Positions 41,928 through 50,018 of a stretch of 64,000 nucleotides of DNA are shown one piece after another. The position numbers were made by a program, and so were the translations under genes. Every line of letters begins with the position of its first letter. Within the stretch, counting starts at the first letter, position 1. Origin of the DNA: Streptomyces lincolnensis (GTDB lineage: Bacteria; Actinomycetota; Actinomycetes; Streptomycetales; Streptomycetaceae). The DNA lies in assembly GCF_021173675.1 (NCBI RefSeq), contig NZ_JAIHON010000008.1:1-64000 (forward strand). The letters are read 5' to 3'. Below the pieces are notes generated by a model. It ran no database searches and was not told where the DNA came from. It saw only the letters and a list, made by a program, of their open reading frames with translations.

Positions 41928-42624
41928 CCCCGTCCGCCCCCGCCACCGGCTGGATCTCCGGCTGGACGTCCGCCTGGATCTCGTCCGCGTGCTCGCCCGT
42001 CACCAGGTACACCACACGCTTGGCGACGGAGACCGCGTGGTCGGCGAAGCGCTCGTAGTAGCGGCCGAGGAGGGTGACGTCGACCGCGGTCTCGATGCCG
42101 TGCTTCCAGCGGTCGTCGATCAGGTGCTGGAAGAGCGTGCGGTGGAGCAGGTCCATCTCGTCGTCGTCCTGCTCCAGCTGGAGCGCGAGGTCGACGTCCT
42201 TGGTGATGATGACCTCGGCGGCCTTGGCCATCAGGCGCTGCGCGAGCTGGCCCATCTCCAGGATCGTCGCGTGCAGGTCGTGCGGCACCGCGCGCTCCGG
42301 GAAGCGCAGCCGGGCGAGCTTCGCCACGTGCTGGGCCAGGTCACCCGAACGCTCCAGGTCGGCCGACATGCGCAGGGAGGTCACGACGATACGCAGATCC
42401 GTCGCGACCGGCTGCTGCCGGGCCAGCAGGGCTATCGCCCGGGCCTCCAGGTCGTGCTGGAGGTCGTCCACCTTCTGATCGGCCTCGATCACGCTTTCGG
42501 CCAGCTTCAGGTCGGAGTCGAGGATCGCCGTCGTGGCGCGCCCGATCGCCGACCCCACCAGCCGGGCCATCTCCACCAGGCTGTCGCTGATCGAGTCCAG
42601 TTCCTCGTGGTACGCGTCCCGCAT
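41923..42624 (-). CDS. phoU: Phosphate signalling protein PhoU
   Basis: A protein of 233 residues with two PhoU helical repeats (RDAYHEELDSISDSLVEMARLVG; SLRMSADLERSGDLAQHVAKLA; TLLGRYYERFADHAVSVAKRVVYL). PhoU modulates the PhoR-PhoP system and phosphate transport. It is divergent from phoRP with a PHO-box array between. ATG at 42624 follows GAGAGGGA. Confidence 0.95.
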   Translation of the reverse strand: MRDAYHEELDSISDSLVEMARLVGSAIGRATTAILDSDLKLAESVIEADQKVDDLQHDLEARAIALLARQQPVATDLRIVVTSLRMSADLERSGDLAQHVAKLARLRFPERAVPHDLHATILEMGQLAQRLMAKAAEVIITKDVDLALQLEQDDDEMDLLHRTLFQHLIDDRWKHGIETAVDVTLLGRYYERFADHAVSVAKRVVYLVTGEHADEIQADVQPEIQPVAGADGA

Positions 42625-42696
42625 CAGGGTTCCCTCTCGTACGTGTAAACCGGTGCTTCGCACCCCACGCTCCCACGTTCCGGCTCCTACGCGTCC

Positions 42697-42740
42697 GTTT
42701 CCGTCACCCCAAATGAACCAATACTGGCTCCAAGGTGAAC
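42697..42740 (-). promoter_or_regulatory. PHO-box array in the phoU-phoRP region
   Basis: Reading toward phoU there are four consecutive 11-nt units: GTTCACCTTGG, AGCCAGTATTG, GTTCATTTGGG and GTGACGGAAAC. Two of them begin with the GTTCA of the known Streptomyces PhoP direct repeat. PhoP should bind here and activate phoU and its own operon under phosphate limitation. Confidence 0.8.
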
Positions 42741-42813
42741 TCTGGGCGACGAGTGTTCGAGGTCGCACCTCGACAGCTGTGGCCAGGACCGATCCCGTGC
42801 CTAACCTGGAGGC

Positions 42814-44097
42814 ATGGACGTGAACGCGGCGGTCGCCGCAGCGGCAGCGATCGCCGGTGTACTCACCGGCGTCATCGCCATGCTGGCGTTCCGCTGGAGC
42901 GAGCGGGAGCAGAAACGCCCCACCCGCACCTCCCTGCACACCGACCCGGTGCTCCCGCCGGGCGTGGACACCGTCCTGTCCGTGCTCCGCTCGTCCGCCG
43001 TCGTCCTCGACGAGGCCGACGCCGTCGTCAAGGCCAGCTCCGCCGCGTACGCCCTCGGGCTGGTACGCGGCGGCAAGCTCTCCGTGGAGCCCATGCTCCA
43101 GATGGCCCGCGACACCCGGCGCGACGGGGAGATACGCCAGGTCGAGCTGGATCTGCCACGGCGCGGGACCGGCCGGGGCGAGGCCCTCGCCGTGTCCGCG
43201 CGCGTCGCGCCCCTCGGCTCCCGGCTGGTGCTGCTCCTCGTCGAGGACCTCACCGAGGCCCGGCGCATAGAGGCGGTACGACGCGACTTCGTCGCGAACG
43301 TCAGCCATGAGCTCAAGACCCCCGTCGGCGCGCTCTCCCTGCTGTCCGAGGCCGTCATGGACGCCTCGGAGGACCCGGAGGCGGTGGAACGCTTCGCCGG
43401 ACGGATGCAGATCGAGGCCACCCGGCTCACCAACCTGGTCCAGGAGCTCATCGACCTCTCGCGCGTGCAGAACGACGACCCGCTGGAGGACGCCGAGCCC
43501 GTCCGGGTGGACGAACTCGTCGCCGAGGCCGTCGACCGCTGCCGCCACCAGGCCGGCACCAAGCAGATCACCATGGCCGCAGGAGGCGCCGCCGATCTGC
43601 GCATCTGGGGCAACCGCGGCCAGCTCGCCGCCGCTCTCGGCAACCTCGTCGAGAACGCCGTCAACTACTCGCCCGCCCGCACCCGCGTCGGCATAGCCGC
43701 CCGCCGGGTGAACGCGCCCGGCGGAGACCTCATCGAGATCGCCGTGACCGACCAGGGCATCGGCATCTCCGACAAGGACAAGGAGCGCATCTTCGAGCGC
43801 TTCTACCGCGTCGACCCGGCCCGCTCCCGCCAGACGGGCGGCACGGGGCTCGGGCTGGCGATCGTCAAGCACGTGGCCGCCTCGCACGGCGGGGAGGTCA
43901 CGGTGTGGAGCTCCGAGGGACAGGGCTCCACCTTCACACTGAGGCTGCCGGAGGCGGGTGTGGCCCGTGACCGTGCGCACCAGCACCCTGACGTCGACGG
44001 TCTCGACGATGAGACCGGAGAGGCCGACCCCTCGTCCCCGTCCCCCCAGCCAACGGCTTCTTACGAACCGCTTCCCTCCCCGGAGGTCCTTCCGTGA
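42814..44097 (+). CDS. phoR: Sensor histidine kinase PhoR
   Basis: A protein of 427 residues: an N-terminal membrane anchor (about 5-27), a PAS-like part, the DHp H-box VSHELKTP with phospho-His165, and a HATPase domain with N box (NLVENAVNYSP), G1 (DQGIGIS) and G2 (TGGTGLGLAIVKH). It senses low phosphate and phosphorylates PhoP. The ATG follows TAACCT by 6 nt. The stop overlaps the phoP start (GTGA). Confidence 0.93.
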   Translation: MDVNAAVAAAAAIAGVLTGVIAMLAFRWSEREQKRPTRTSLHTDPVLPPGVDTVLSVLRSSAVVLDEADAVVKASSAAYALGLVRGGKLSVEPMLQMARDTRRDGEIRQVELDLPRRGTGRGEALAVSARVAPLGSRLVLLLVEDLTEARRIEAVRRDFVANVSHELKTPVGALSLLSEAVMDASEDPEAVERFAGRMQIEATRLTNLVQELIDLSRVQNDDPLEDAEPVRVDELVAEAVDRCRHQAGTKQITMAAGGAADLRIWGNRGQLAAALGNLVENAVNYSPARTRVGIAARRVNAPGGDLIEIAVTDQGIGISDKDKERIFERFYRVDPARSRQTGGTGLGLAIVKHVAASHGGEVTVWSSEGQGSTFTLRLPEAGVARDRAHQHPDVDGLDDETGEADPSSPSPQPTASYEPLPSPEVLP

Positions 44098-44774
44098 CCC
44101 GAGTGCTCGTCGTCGAGGACGAGGAGTCCTTCTCCGACGCCCTGTCGTACATGCTCCGCAAGGAGGGCTTCGAGGTCGCGGTCGCGACCACCGGGCCCGA
44201 CGGACTCGACGAGTTCGAGCGCAACGGCGCCGACCTCGTCCTCCTCGACCTGATGCTGCCCGGCCTGCCGGGCACCGAGGTCTGCCGTCAGCTGCGCGGC
44301 CGTTCCAACGTCCCCGTCATCATGGTGACCGCCAAGGACAGCGAGATCGACAAGGTGGTCGGCCTGGAAATAGGAGCCGACGACTACGTCACCAAGCCGT
44401 TCTCCTCGCGCGAGCTGGTCGCCCGTATCCGGGCCGTCCTGCGCCGCCGCGGCGAGCCGGAGGAGGTCACCCCGGCCGCCCTGGAGGCGGGCCCCGTCCG
44501 CATGGACGTCGACCGCCACGTCGTGACGGTCTCCGGCTCCAAGGTCGACCTCCCCCTCAAGGAGTTCGACCTCCTGGAGATGCTCCTGCGCAACGCCGGC
44601 CGCGTCCTGACCCGCATGCAGCTCATCGACCGCGTCTGGGGCGCCGACTACGTCGGCGACACCAAGACCCTCGACGTCCACGTCAAGCGCCTCCGCGCCA
44701 AGATCGAACCGGACCCGGGCGCGCCGCGCTACCTGGTGACGGTGCGGGGGCTGGGGTACAAGTTCGAGCCCTGA
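44094..44774 (+). CDS. phoP: Response regulator PhoP
   Basis: A protein of 226 residues of the OmpR/PhoB type: a receiver with acidic pair Glu8/Asp9, phosphoacceptor Asp52 and Lys101, and a C-terminal winged helix (DRHVVTVSGSKVDLPLKEFDLL-type start, RVLTRMQLIDRVWG, DVHVKRLRAKIE). It is the master regulator of phosphate starvation and antibiotic output in Streptomyces. Starts at a GTG overlapping phoR by 4 nt. Confidence 0.95.
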   Translation: MTRVLVVEDEESFSDALSYMLRKEGFEVAVATTGPDGLDEFERNGADLVLLDLMLPGLPGTEVCRQLRGRSNVPVIMVTAKDSEIDKVVGLEIGADDYVTKPFSSRELVARIRAVLRRRGEPEEVTPAALEAGPVRMDVDRHVVTVSGSKVDLPLKEFDLLEMLLRNAGRVLTRMQLIDRVWGADYVGDTKTLDVHVKRLRAKIEPDPGAPRYLVTVRGLGYKFEP

Positions 44775-44828
44775 GTGGTCGAGCAGCTACGGTAGGTGAT
44801 CCTCGCCGTCGGGTGGGCGGAGAGGCTA

Positions 44829-44894
44829 AACGCTTGTGGAGCGTCGGTGAGACCCGGAGAGATTCGGGCGCGATGTGATGAAGCAGGAAGCCCC
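44829..44894 (+). mobile_element. Orphan right-end / omega-RNA-like remnant of a TnpB element
   Basis: Downstream of phoP the stretch from CTTGTGGAG through TGAAGCAGGAAGC resembles the 3' non-coding end of the tnpB element at 55.8 kb (there CCTGTGGAG to TGAAGCAGGAAGC on the minus strand), including a 13-nt identical block and a GAGACC/AAGACC match between them. No tnpB is present here. It may be a solo transposon end or an orphan guide-RNA scaffold. AAGTTCGAGCC occurs on both sides (44760-44770 and 44910-44920). Confidence 0.5.
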
Positions 44895-44940
44895 TTGCGG
44901 GCGCGCCAAAAGTTCGAGCCGTAAAGCTCGGCAACGCCAA

Positions 44941-44971
44941 GGGCGGGAACCGACAACCAAGGTTCCCGCCC
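44941..44971. terminator. Bidirectional terminator between phoP and the lipoprotein gene
   Basis: GGGCGGGAACC and GGTTCCCGCCC are perfect 11-bp arms with a 9-nt loop, between convergent genes. On the plus strand CTAGCTTTGTTG follows. Confidence 0.8.
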
Positions 44972-44995
44972 TAGCTTTGTTGCGTGCGGCGATGC

Positions 44996-45682
44996 TCAGT
45001 GGCCGGCGGCCGCGCCCTCGGTCGTCCCGGTCCCACCGGTCGTCCCGCCGGTCGCGGCGCCCGCGCCGGTGCCCGTGGGCGTGGCGGACGGGCTGGGCGA
45101 CCCCGCGGTGCCCGCACCCGGCGTCTCGCTGGTGCCGGGCGACGGGCTCGCGGTGCCCGGCGCCTTCGGGATCTCGGTCGGGCCCCACGTGGAGAAGTAG
45201 CTCTCGGCCGGGACGACGAAGGCGCGCAGGCTCACCTCACCGGTCCTGCTGAAGGTGAAGGTGGTCTGCTGCGCGTTGCCGTTCTCGACGGACTCGCCGA
45301 GCTCGTTCAGTACGGCGGAGGCGTTGCCCTTGCCGCCGAGGATGACGGAGCCGCCGGCCGGGACGGTCAGCTTGCCCTTGCCCTTGGCGGGCTTGAGCGC
45401 GACGGTGCCGGCGCCCTGGACGCTCACCGAGTCCAGCGTCTCGGCGGTGCGGCCGCTGTTGAAGATGGTGGCCGAGATCACGGCGGGACCCTTGGTCTCC
45501 GGGTCGGGCTGGGTGATGATCACGACGTTCTGGAGCTTGATGTCCCCTTGGGACGTGGCCGCGTTGTCCGGCTTGATCTCCAGGGTCTGAGGGCTGTTGC
45601 CGGCCGCACACGCGGAGAGCGAGGCGATCGAGAACGCGATGGCGGCGGCGGCGAGGGCGCCGCGTCGAAGGCTGCTGCTCAC
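44996..45682 (-). CDS. Lipoprotein, DUF461/copper chaperone-like
   Basis: A protein of 228 residues with a lipoprotein signal peptide (lipobox LSAC, Cys about 25), a beta-rich domain of the PCu(A)C/DUF461 type (IKLQNVVIITQP, GPAVISATIFNSG, VPAGGSVILGG) and a 60-residue Pro/Gly/Thr/Ser-rich tail. The Met/His metal ligands of copper chaperones are not obvious, so metal binding is uncertain. GTG at 45682 with AAGGAG upstream. Confidence 0.8.
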   Translation of the reverse strand: MSSSLRRGALAAAAIAFSIASLSACAAGNSPQTLEIKPDNAATSQGDIKLQNVVIITQPDPETKGPAVISATIFNSGRTAETLDSVSVQGAGTVALKPAKGKGKLTVPAGGSVILGGKGNASAVLNELGESVENGNAQQTTFTFSRTGEVSLRAFVVPAESYFSTWGPTEIPKAPGTASPSPGTSETPGAGTAGSPSPSATPTGTGAGAATGGTTGGTGTTEGAAAGH

Positions 45683-45837
45683 GGCGGCGGCAACTCCTTG
45701 ACTTGAACGAGGCGGCCTGTAAAGCCGCGCTAAGTGTCTGTCAGCGGCCTTAGGTTACCGAGCCGTTCCCGCGCCGCCGCACCCGACCCTCCCCGAAGCG
45801 TCGTCTTCGGTGAGCGCGGGGTAGTCACCTCCGTCAC

Positions 45838-45857
45838 AAGTGACTCCTGAGTCACTT
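45838..45857. promoter_or_regulatory. Perfect 9-bp inverted repeat
   Basis: AAGTGACTC-CT-GAGTCACTT lies about 150 bp upstream of the lipoprotein start and 440 bp before carD; further GTCAC half-sites lie just before it. It lacks a T tract and looks more like an operator than a terminator. Confidence 0.6.
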
Positions 45858-45953
45858 TGACCCCGCGCTCGTCCGCCATTCACATAAGCACCCCTCGCTC
45901 CCCCTTCCGATGGCTCGCAAAACTTCAGTGAAGGAATGCGCGATCGCCCACAG

Positions 45954-45994
45954 AATTGATCACCGCCTGATGCGGCGGGTGCTCGTGATCAATT
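45954..45994. promoter_or_regulatory. 10-bp inverted repeat with nested hairpin
   Basis: AATTGATCAC (45954-45963) and GTGATCAATT (45985-45994) are perfect 10-bp arms around 21 bp that contain a CGCC...GGCG pair. The arms are very AT-rich for this genome. It could be a regulator site or a structured RNA element. Confidence 0.6.
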
Positions 45995-46293
45995 TCGGAT
46001 TCGGCGGGGAAGCGACTCCGGACATCGAACGGAGTAGCGGAAGTCGCACGCCTGGAAGCGGACATATGGGGATGTTAGGTCGCCCGGACGGCCCTCCGGA
46101 TGCGTGTAACGTCGGCGTTTCACCTCCCCCGGAGAGCCGCTCCGACCTGCGAATACCTTCTTCCGTTCGGCCCGCGAAGCACGTTCCTGTTGCTGTTGTC
46201 AAGCCCCGAGATATGCCCTGACCTGCGAAAACGCCATTCAGAACCCGCAGTTTCCGTGTTACCCTGGATAGCCACGGAAGGGGTACCTGTCAC

Positions 46294-46776
46294 ATGACGT
46301 TCAAGGTTGGCGACACCGTGGTCTATCCCCATCACGGGGCCGCGCTGATCGAGGCCATCGAAACTCGCCAGATCAAAGGCGTGGACAAGACCTACTTGGT
46401 GCTGAAGGTCGCCCAGGGTGACCTGACAGTGCGTGTGCCAGCGGACAATGCGGAGTTCGTCGGCGTGCGTGATGTGGTCGGTCAGGACGGTCTGGACCGG
46501 GTCTTCGAGGTGCTGCGCGCGCCGTACGCCGAGGAGCCCACTAACTGGTCTCGTCGTTACAAGGCAAACCTGGAGAAGCTCGCCTCCGGCGATGTCATCA
46601 AGGTCGCGGAAGTCGTGCGTGACCTGTGGCGTCGTGAGCGCGAGCGCGGACTCTCCGCAGGTGAGAAGCGCATGCTCGCCAAGGCCCGCCAGATTCTGGT
46701 GAGCGAGCTCGCCCTCGCGGAGAACACCAACGAGGACAAGGCCGAGGCCCTGCTCGACGAGGTCCTCGCGTCCTGA
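46294..46776 (+). CDS. carD: CarD-family RNA polymerase-binding regulator
   Basis: A protein of 160 residues, typical CarD length: an N-terminal RNA-polymerase interaction domain (FKVGDTVVYPHHGAALIEAI) and a helical C-terminal DNA-binding domain (NWSRRYKANLEKLASGD; LWRRERERGLSAGEKRMLAKAR). It stabilises open complexes at rRNA and other promoters. The following ispD and ispF genes are the usual neighbours. Confidence 0.95.
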   Translation: MTFKVGDTVVYPHHGAALIEAIETRQIKGVDKTYLVLKVAQGDLTVRVPADNAEFVGVRDVVGQDGLDRVFEVLRAPYAEEPTNWSRRYKANLEKLASGDVIKVAEVVRDLWRRERERGLSAGEKRMLAKARQILVSELALAENTNEDKAEALLDEVLAS

Positions 46777-47086
46777 CGCCGACGCAAACCGGTCTCGGCG
46801 CAGCGACCGGTCTCAGCGCATCACCTAGCTGAGAACAGTGCTGAGGGGTTTCACATAAGTGCCGCGGTGCCCGATGACGTATTTCCAGTCGCCGGGCGCT
46901 GCGGCATGTTCGCACTCGGAACGCCGTGCGCGGGTTCATCTCGGGGAAAACATCCCCCGATACTTGGCGTGCCGGGCCCGGGCAGCTGGCTCGACCGGTG
47001 TCACGGAAGGGTCCGGTCAAGGCGTCGCGCCCGGCACGCTGAGGCCATACCCACGACGGCCCGGCACACAAACCTGACAGGAACCG
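46777..47086. other. 310-bp gap between carD and ispD
   Basis: No gene supported. Just after carD the block ACCGGTCTC-GCGC is repeated twice about 20 bp apart. The rest has no clear hairpin terminator. Confidence 0.5.
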
Positions 47087-47935
47087 ATGTCTGACGATTC
47101 GCGCCCTTCGCCCGCGGAACCACCGCTGGAGGCGTCCACGGCGGCCCCGGCGCAAGCCTCGGTGCAAGCCCCGGTGGCAGCCGCGGCGGAACCCCTGGTG
47201 AACGCCCGGCCGAAGGCCCGCACCGCCGCAGTGATCCCGGCCGCCGGCCGAGGCGTACGACTGGGCCCGGGCGCCCCCAAGGCGCTTCGAGCGCTGAACG
47301 GCACTCCCATGCTCATCCACGCTCTGCGCGCCCTGGCCGCCTCCCGTGCCGTCTCCCTGGTCGTCGTCGTGGCCCCGCCCGACGGCGCCGGCGAGGTCAA
47401 GTCCCTGCTCGACGCCCACGCGCTGCCCGAGCGCACCGACTTCCTCGTCGTGCCCGGCGGCGAGAGCCGCCAGGAGTCCGTGAAGCTCGGCCTGGACGCG
47501 CTGCCCGCCGACTACGACATCGTGCTGGTGCACGACGCCGCCCGCCCCCTCGTCCCCGTCGACACGGTCGACGCCGTCATCGAGGCCGTACGGGACGGCG
47601 CCCGGGCGGTCGTCCCCGCGCTGCCCCTCGCGGACACGGTCAAGGAGGTCGAGCCCGCCACGACCGCCGGGGAACCGGAACCGGTGGTCGCCACGCCCGC
47701 GCGGGCCAGGCTGCGCGCCGTGCAGACACCGCAGGGCTTCGACCGTGCCACCCTGATCCACGCCCACGAGACCGTCACCGACAACGTCACCGACGACGCG
47801 AGCATGGTCGAGCAGCTCGGCGAGACGGTCGTGGTCGTCCCCGGCCACGAGGAGGCCTTCAAGGTCACCCGCCCCCTGGACCTGGTCCTCGCGGAGGCGG
47901 TCCTGGCCCGCAGGAGGCTCAACGATGGCTTCTGA
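47087..47935 (+). CDS. ispD: 2-C-methyl-D-erythritol 4-phosphate cytidylyltransferase
   Basis: A protein of 282 residues. After an Ala/Pro-rich extension of ~45 residues it has the nucleotide-binding start AAVIPAAGRGVRLGPGAPKAL, then VPGGESRQESVKLGL, VLVHDAARPLV and TPQGFDRATL. It makes CDP-ME in the MEP isoprenoid pathway. Its end overlaps ispF by 11 nt. Confidence 0.95.
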   Translation: MSDDSRPSPAEPPLEASTAAPAQASVQAPVAAAAEPLVNARPKARTAAVIPAAGRGVRLGPGAPKALRALNGTPMLIHALRALAASRAVSLVVVVAPPDGAGEVKSLLDAHALPERTDFLVVPGGESRQESVKLGLDALPADYDIVLVHDAARPLVPVDTVDAVIEAVRDGARAVVPALPLADTVKEVEPATTAGEPEPVVATPARARLRAVQTPQGFDRATLIHAHETVTDNVTDDASMVEQLGETVVVVPGHEEAFKVTRPLDLVLAEAVLARRRLNDGF

Positions 47936-48422
47936 CGCACCGCTGCTTCCCCAGGTCGGCATCGGCACCGACATCCACGCCTTCGAGGAGGGCCGCGAGC
48001 TGTGGTGCGCCGGCCTGAAGTGGGAGGGTGAGGGGACGGGGCTGGCCGGCCACTCCGACGCCGACGTCGTCGCGCACGCCGCGTGCAACGCGCTGTTCTC
48101 CGCGGCGGGGCTCGGCGACCTCGGCCAGCACTTCGGCACCGGCCGCCCCGAGTGGTCCGGCGCCTCCGGCGTCACCCTGCTGACGGAGGCGGCCCGGATC
48201 GTCCGCGAGGCCGGGTTCGTCATCGGCAACATCGCGGTGCAGGTCGTCGGCCCCCGGCCGAAGATCGGCAAGCGCCGCGACGAGGCCCAGAAGATCCTCT
48301 CGGAGGCGGCCGGAGCGCCGGTCTCGGTCTCCGGGGCGACGACCGACGGACTGGGGTTCCCCGGTAGGGGTGAAGGCCTGATGGCGGTGGCGACCGCGCT
48401 GGTGGCCAGAACCGCGGGCTGA
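47925..48422 (+). CDS. ispF: 2-C-methyl-D-erythritol 2,4-cyclodiphosphate synthase
   Basis: A protein of 165 residues with the metal ligands Asp16, His18 (GTDIHAF) and His51, and GHSDADVVAHAACNAL. It cyclises CDP-ME 2-phosphate in the MEP pathway. Starts inside the end of ispD (11-nt overlap), so coupled. Confidence 0.95.
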   Translation: MASDAPLLPQVGIGTDIHAFEEGRELWCAGLKWEGEGTGLAGHSDADVVAHAACNALFSAAGLGDLGQHFGTGRPEWSGASGVTLLTEAARIVREAGFVIGNIAVQVVGPRPKIGKRRDEAQKILSEAAGAPVSVSGATTDGLGFPGRGEGLMAVATALVARTAG

Positions 48423-48486
48423 CGGTCGTCCACAACCGCAGGCCGACTGTTATCCACAACCGTCGGAGGCACCGGGGAACGCCTAC

Positions 48487-48492
48487 TACCCT
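48487..48492 (+). promoter_or_regulatory. -10 box of cysS
   Basis: TACCCT ends 7 nt before the GTG at 48500, with no Shine-Dalgarno sequence: cysS is probably leaderless. Confidence 0.55.
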
Positions 48493-48499
48493 TGGACTC

Positions 48500-49897
48500 G
48501 TGACTATTCGCCTGTACGACACCAGCGCCCGGCAGATCCGTGACTTCGTCCCGCTCACAGCGGGTTGTGTCTCGATCTACCTGTGTGGTGCCACCGTGCA
48601 GGCCGCCCCGCACATCGGGCACATCCGCTCGGGCCTGAACTTCGACATCATGCGCCGCTGGTTCGAGTACCGCGGCTACGACGTCACGTTCATCCGCAAC
48701 GTCACCGACATCGACGACAAGATCATCGCCAAGGCCGCCGACCAGGGCCGCCCCTGGTGGTCCATCGGCTACGAGAACGAGCGGGCGTTCAACGACGGCT
48801 ACACCGCCCTCGGCTGCCTCCCGCCGACCTACGAGCCCCGTGCCACCGGGCACGTGACCGAGATGGTCGAGATGATGCGCGGACTCATCGAGAGCGGCCA
48901 CGCCTACGAGGCCGACGGCAGCGTCTACTTCGACGTGCGGTCCTGGCCCGCCTACCTGGAGCTGTCCCGGCAGGACCTGGACGAGATGCGCCAGCCCGCC
49001 GAGGAGGGCATCAGCGGCAAGCGGGACCCGAGGGACTTCGCCATGTGGAAGGCCACCAAGCCCGGTGAGCCCGACTGGGAGACCCCCTGGGGCCGCGGCC
49101 GTCCCGGCTGGCACCTCGAATGCTCCGCGATGGCCCACAAGTACCTCGGCTCCGCCTTCGACATCCACGGCGGCGGCCTCGACCTGATCTTCCCCCACCA
49201 CGAGAACGAGATCGCCCAGGCCAAGGCCTACGGCGACGAGTTCGCCCGGTACTGGGTGCACAACGCCTGGGTCACCATCGCGGGCGAGAAGATGGCCAAG
49301 TCGCTCGGCAACTCGGTCCTCGTCTCCGAGATGGTCAAGACGTGGCGCCCCATCGTGCTGCGCTACTACCTCGGCACCCCGCACTACCGCTCGATGATCG
49401 AGTACAGCGAGGAGGCCCTGCGCGAGGCCGAGTCGGCGTTCGCGCGGATCGAGGGCTTCATGCAGCGGGTCGTGGAGAAGGCCGGTGACGTCGAGCCCTC
49501 CGCCGAGGTGCCGCCGGCCTTCGCCGAGGCGATGGACGACGACCTGGGCGTCCCGCAGGCCCTCGCCGTCGTGCACACCACCGTCCGGCAGGGCAACAGC
49601 GCCCTCGCGGCCGACGACAAGGAAGCCGCCGTGGCCCGCCTCGCCGAGGTGCGCGCCATGCTCGGCGTCCTCGGCCTGGACCCGCTCGACCCGCACTGGG
49701 CCGGCGAGACCGACCGCGGTGACGACCTTCATGGCGTGGTCGACAGCCTCGTACGCCTCGTCCTCGACCAGCGGGAGGCGGCGCGCGGCCGCAAGGACTG
49801 GGCCACCGCGGACGCCATCCGCGACCAGCTCAAGCAGTCCGGCCTGACCATCGAGGACGGCCCGCAGGGACCGCGCTGGAGCCTCGGCCCGCGCTGA
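48500..49897 (+). CDS. cysS: Cysteinyl-tRNA synthetase
   Basis: A protein of 465 residues, class I synthetase: zinc Cys29 in YLCGATVQ, HIGH at 38-41, GWHLECSAMA, and KMAKSLGN. It charges tRNA-Cys. Followed by a terminator and rlmB. It is about the length of CysS rather than the shorter MshC, and its own mshC paralog is not in the window. Confidence 0.95.
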   Translation: MTIRLYDTSARQIRDFVPLTAGCVSIYLCGATVQAAPHIGHIRSGLNFDIMRRWFEYRGYDVTFIRNVTDIDDKIIAKAADQGRPWWSIGYENERAFNDGYTALGCLPPTYEPRATGHVTEMVEMMRGLIESGHAYEADGSVYFDVRSWPAYLELSRQDLDEMRQPAEEGISGKRDPRDFAMWKATKPGEPDWETPWGRGRPGWHLECSAMAHKYLGSAFDIHGGGLDLIFPHHENEIAQAKAYGDEFARYWVHNAWVTIAGEKMAKSLGNSVLVSEMVKTWRPIVLRYYLGTPHYRSMIEYSEEALREAESAFARIEGFMQRVVEKAGDVEPSAEVPPAFAEAMDDDLGVPQALAVVHTTVRQGNSALAADDKEAAVARLAEVRAMLGVLGLDPLDPHWAGETDRGDDLHGVVDSLVRLVLDQREAARGRKDWATADAIRDQLKQSGLTIEDGPQGPRWSLGPR

Positions 49898-49924
49898 CCC
49901 GGCGGCGGTCACCGAAGATCGATT

Positions 49925-49950
49925 GTGCCGCCCGGCCCTCCGGGCGGCAC
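49925..49950 (+). terminator. Terminator after cysS
   Basis: GTGCCGCCCGG, loop CCCT, CCGGGCGGCAC: perfect 11-bp stem 27 bp after the stop. Confidence 0.75.
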
Positions 49951-50018
49951 ACTGCATAGACAGACGTACGAAGATGTCCACAGCGCTCGCAAGTGCATCC
50001 GTAGAGAACAGGTAGGTC

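Larger units (their letters stand above)
45683..46293. other. 611-bp region upstream of carD
   Basis: No convincing gene: a 103-residue plus-strand frame (45910-46221) has no ribosome binding site and no family likeness. The region holds two strong inverted repeats (listed separately) and the carD promoter area, where TACCCT precedes the gene by about 45 bp. Confidence 0.6.

Noticed and set aside
44818..44930. Intrinsic terminator of phoP in the TnpB-like remnant
   Set aside because: No long perfect stem is present; the clear terminator is at 44941-44971.
45910..46221. 103-residue plus-strand ORF upstream of carD
   Set aside because: No ribosome binding site, no family likeness, and it crosses the inverted repeat at 45954-45994.
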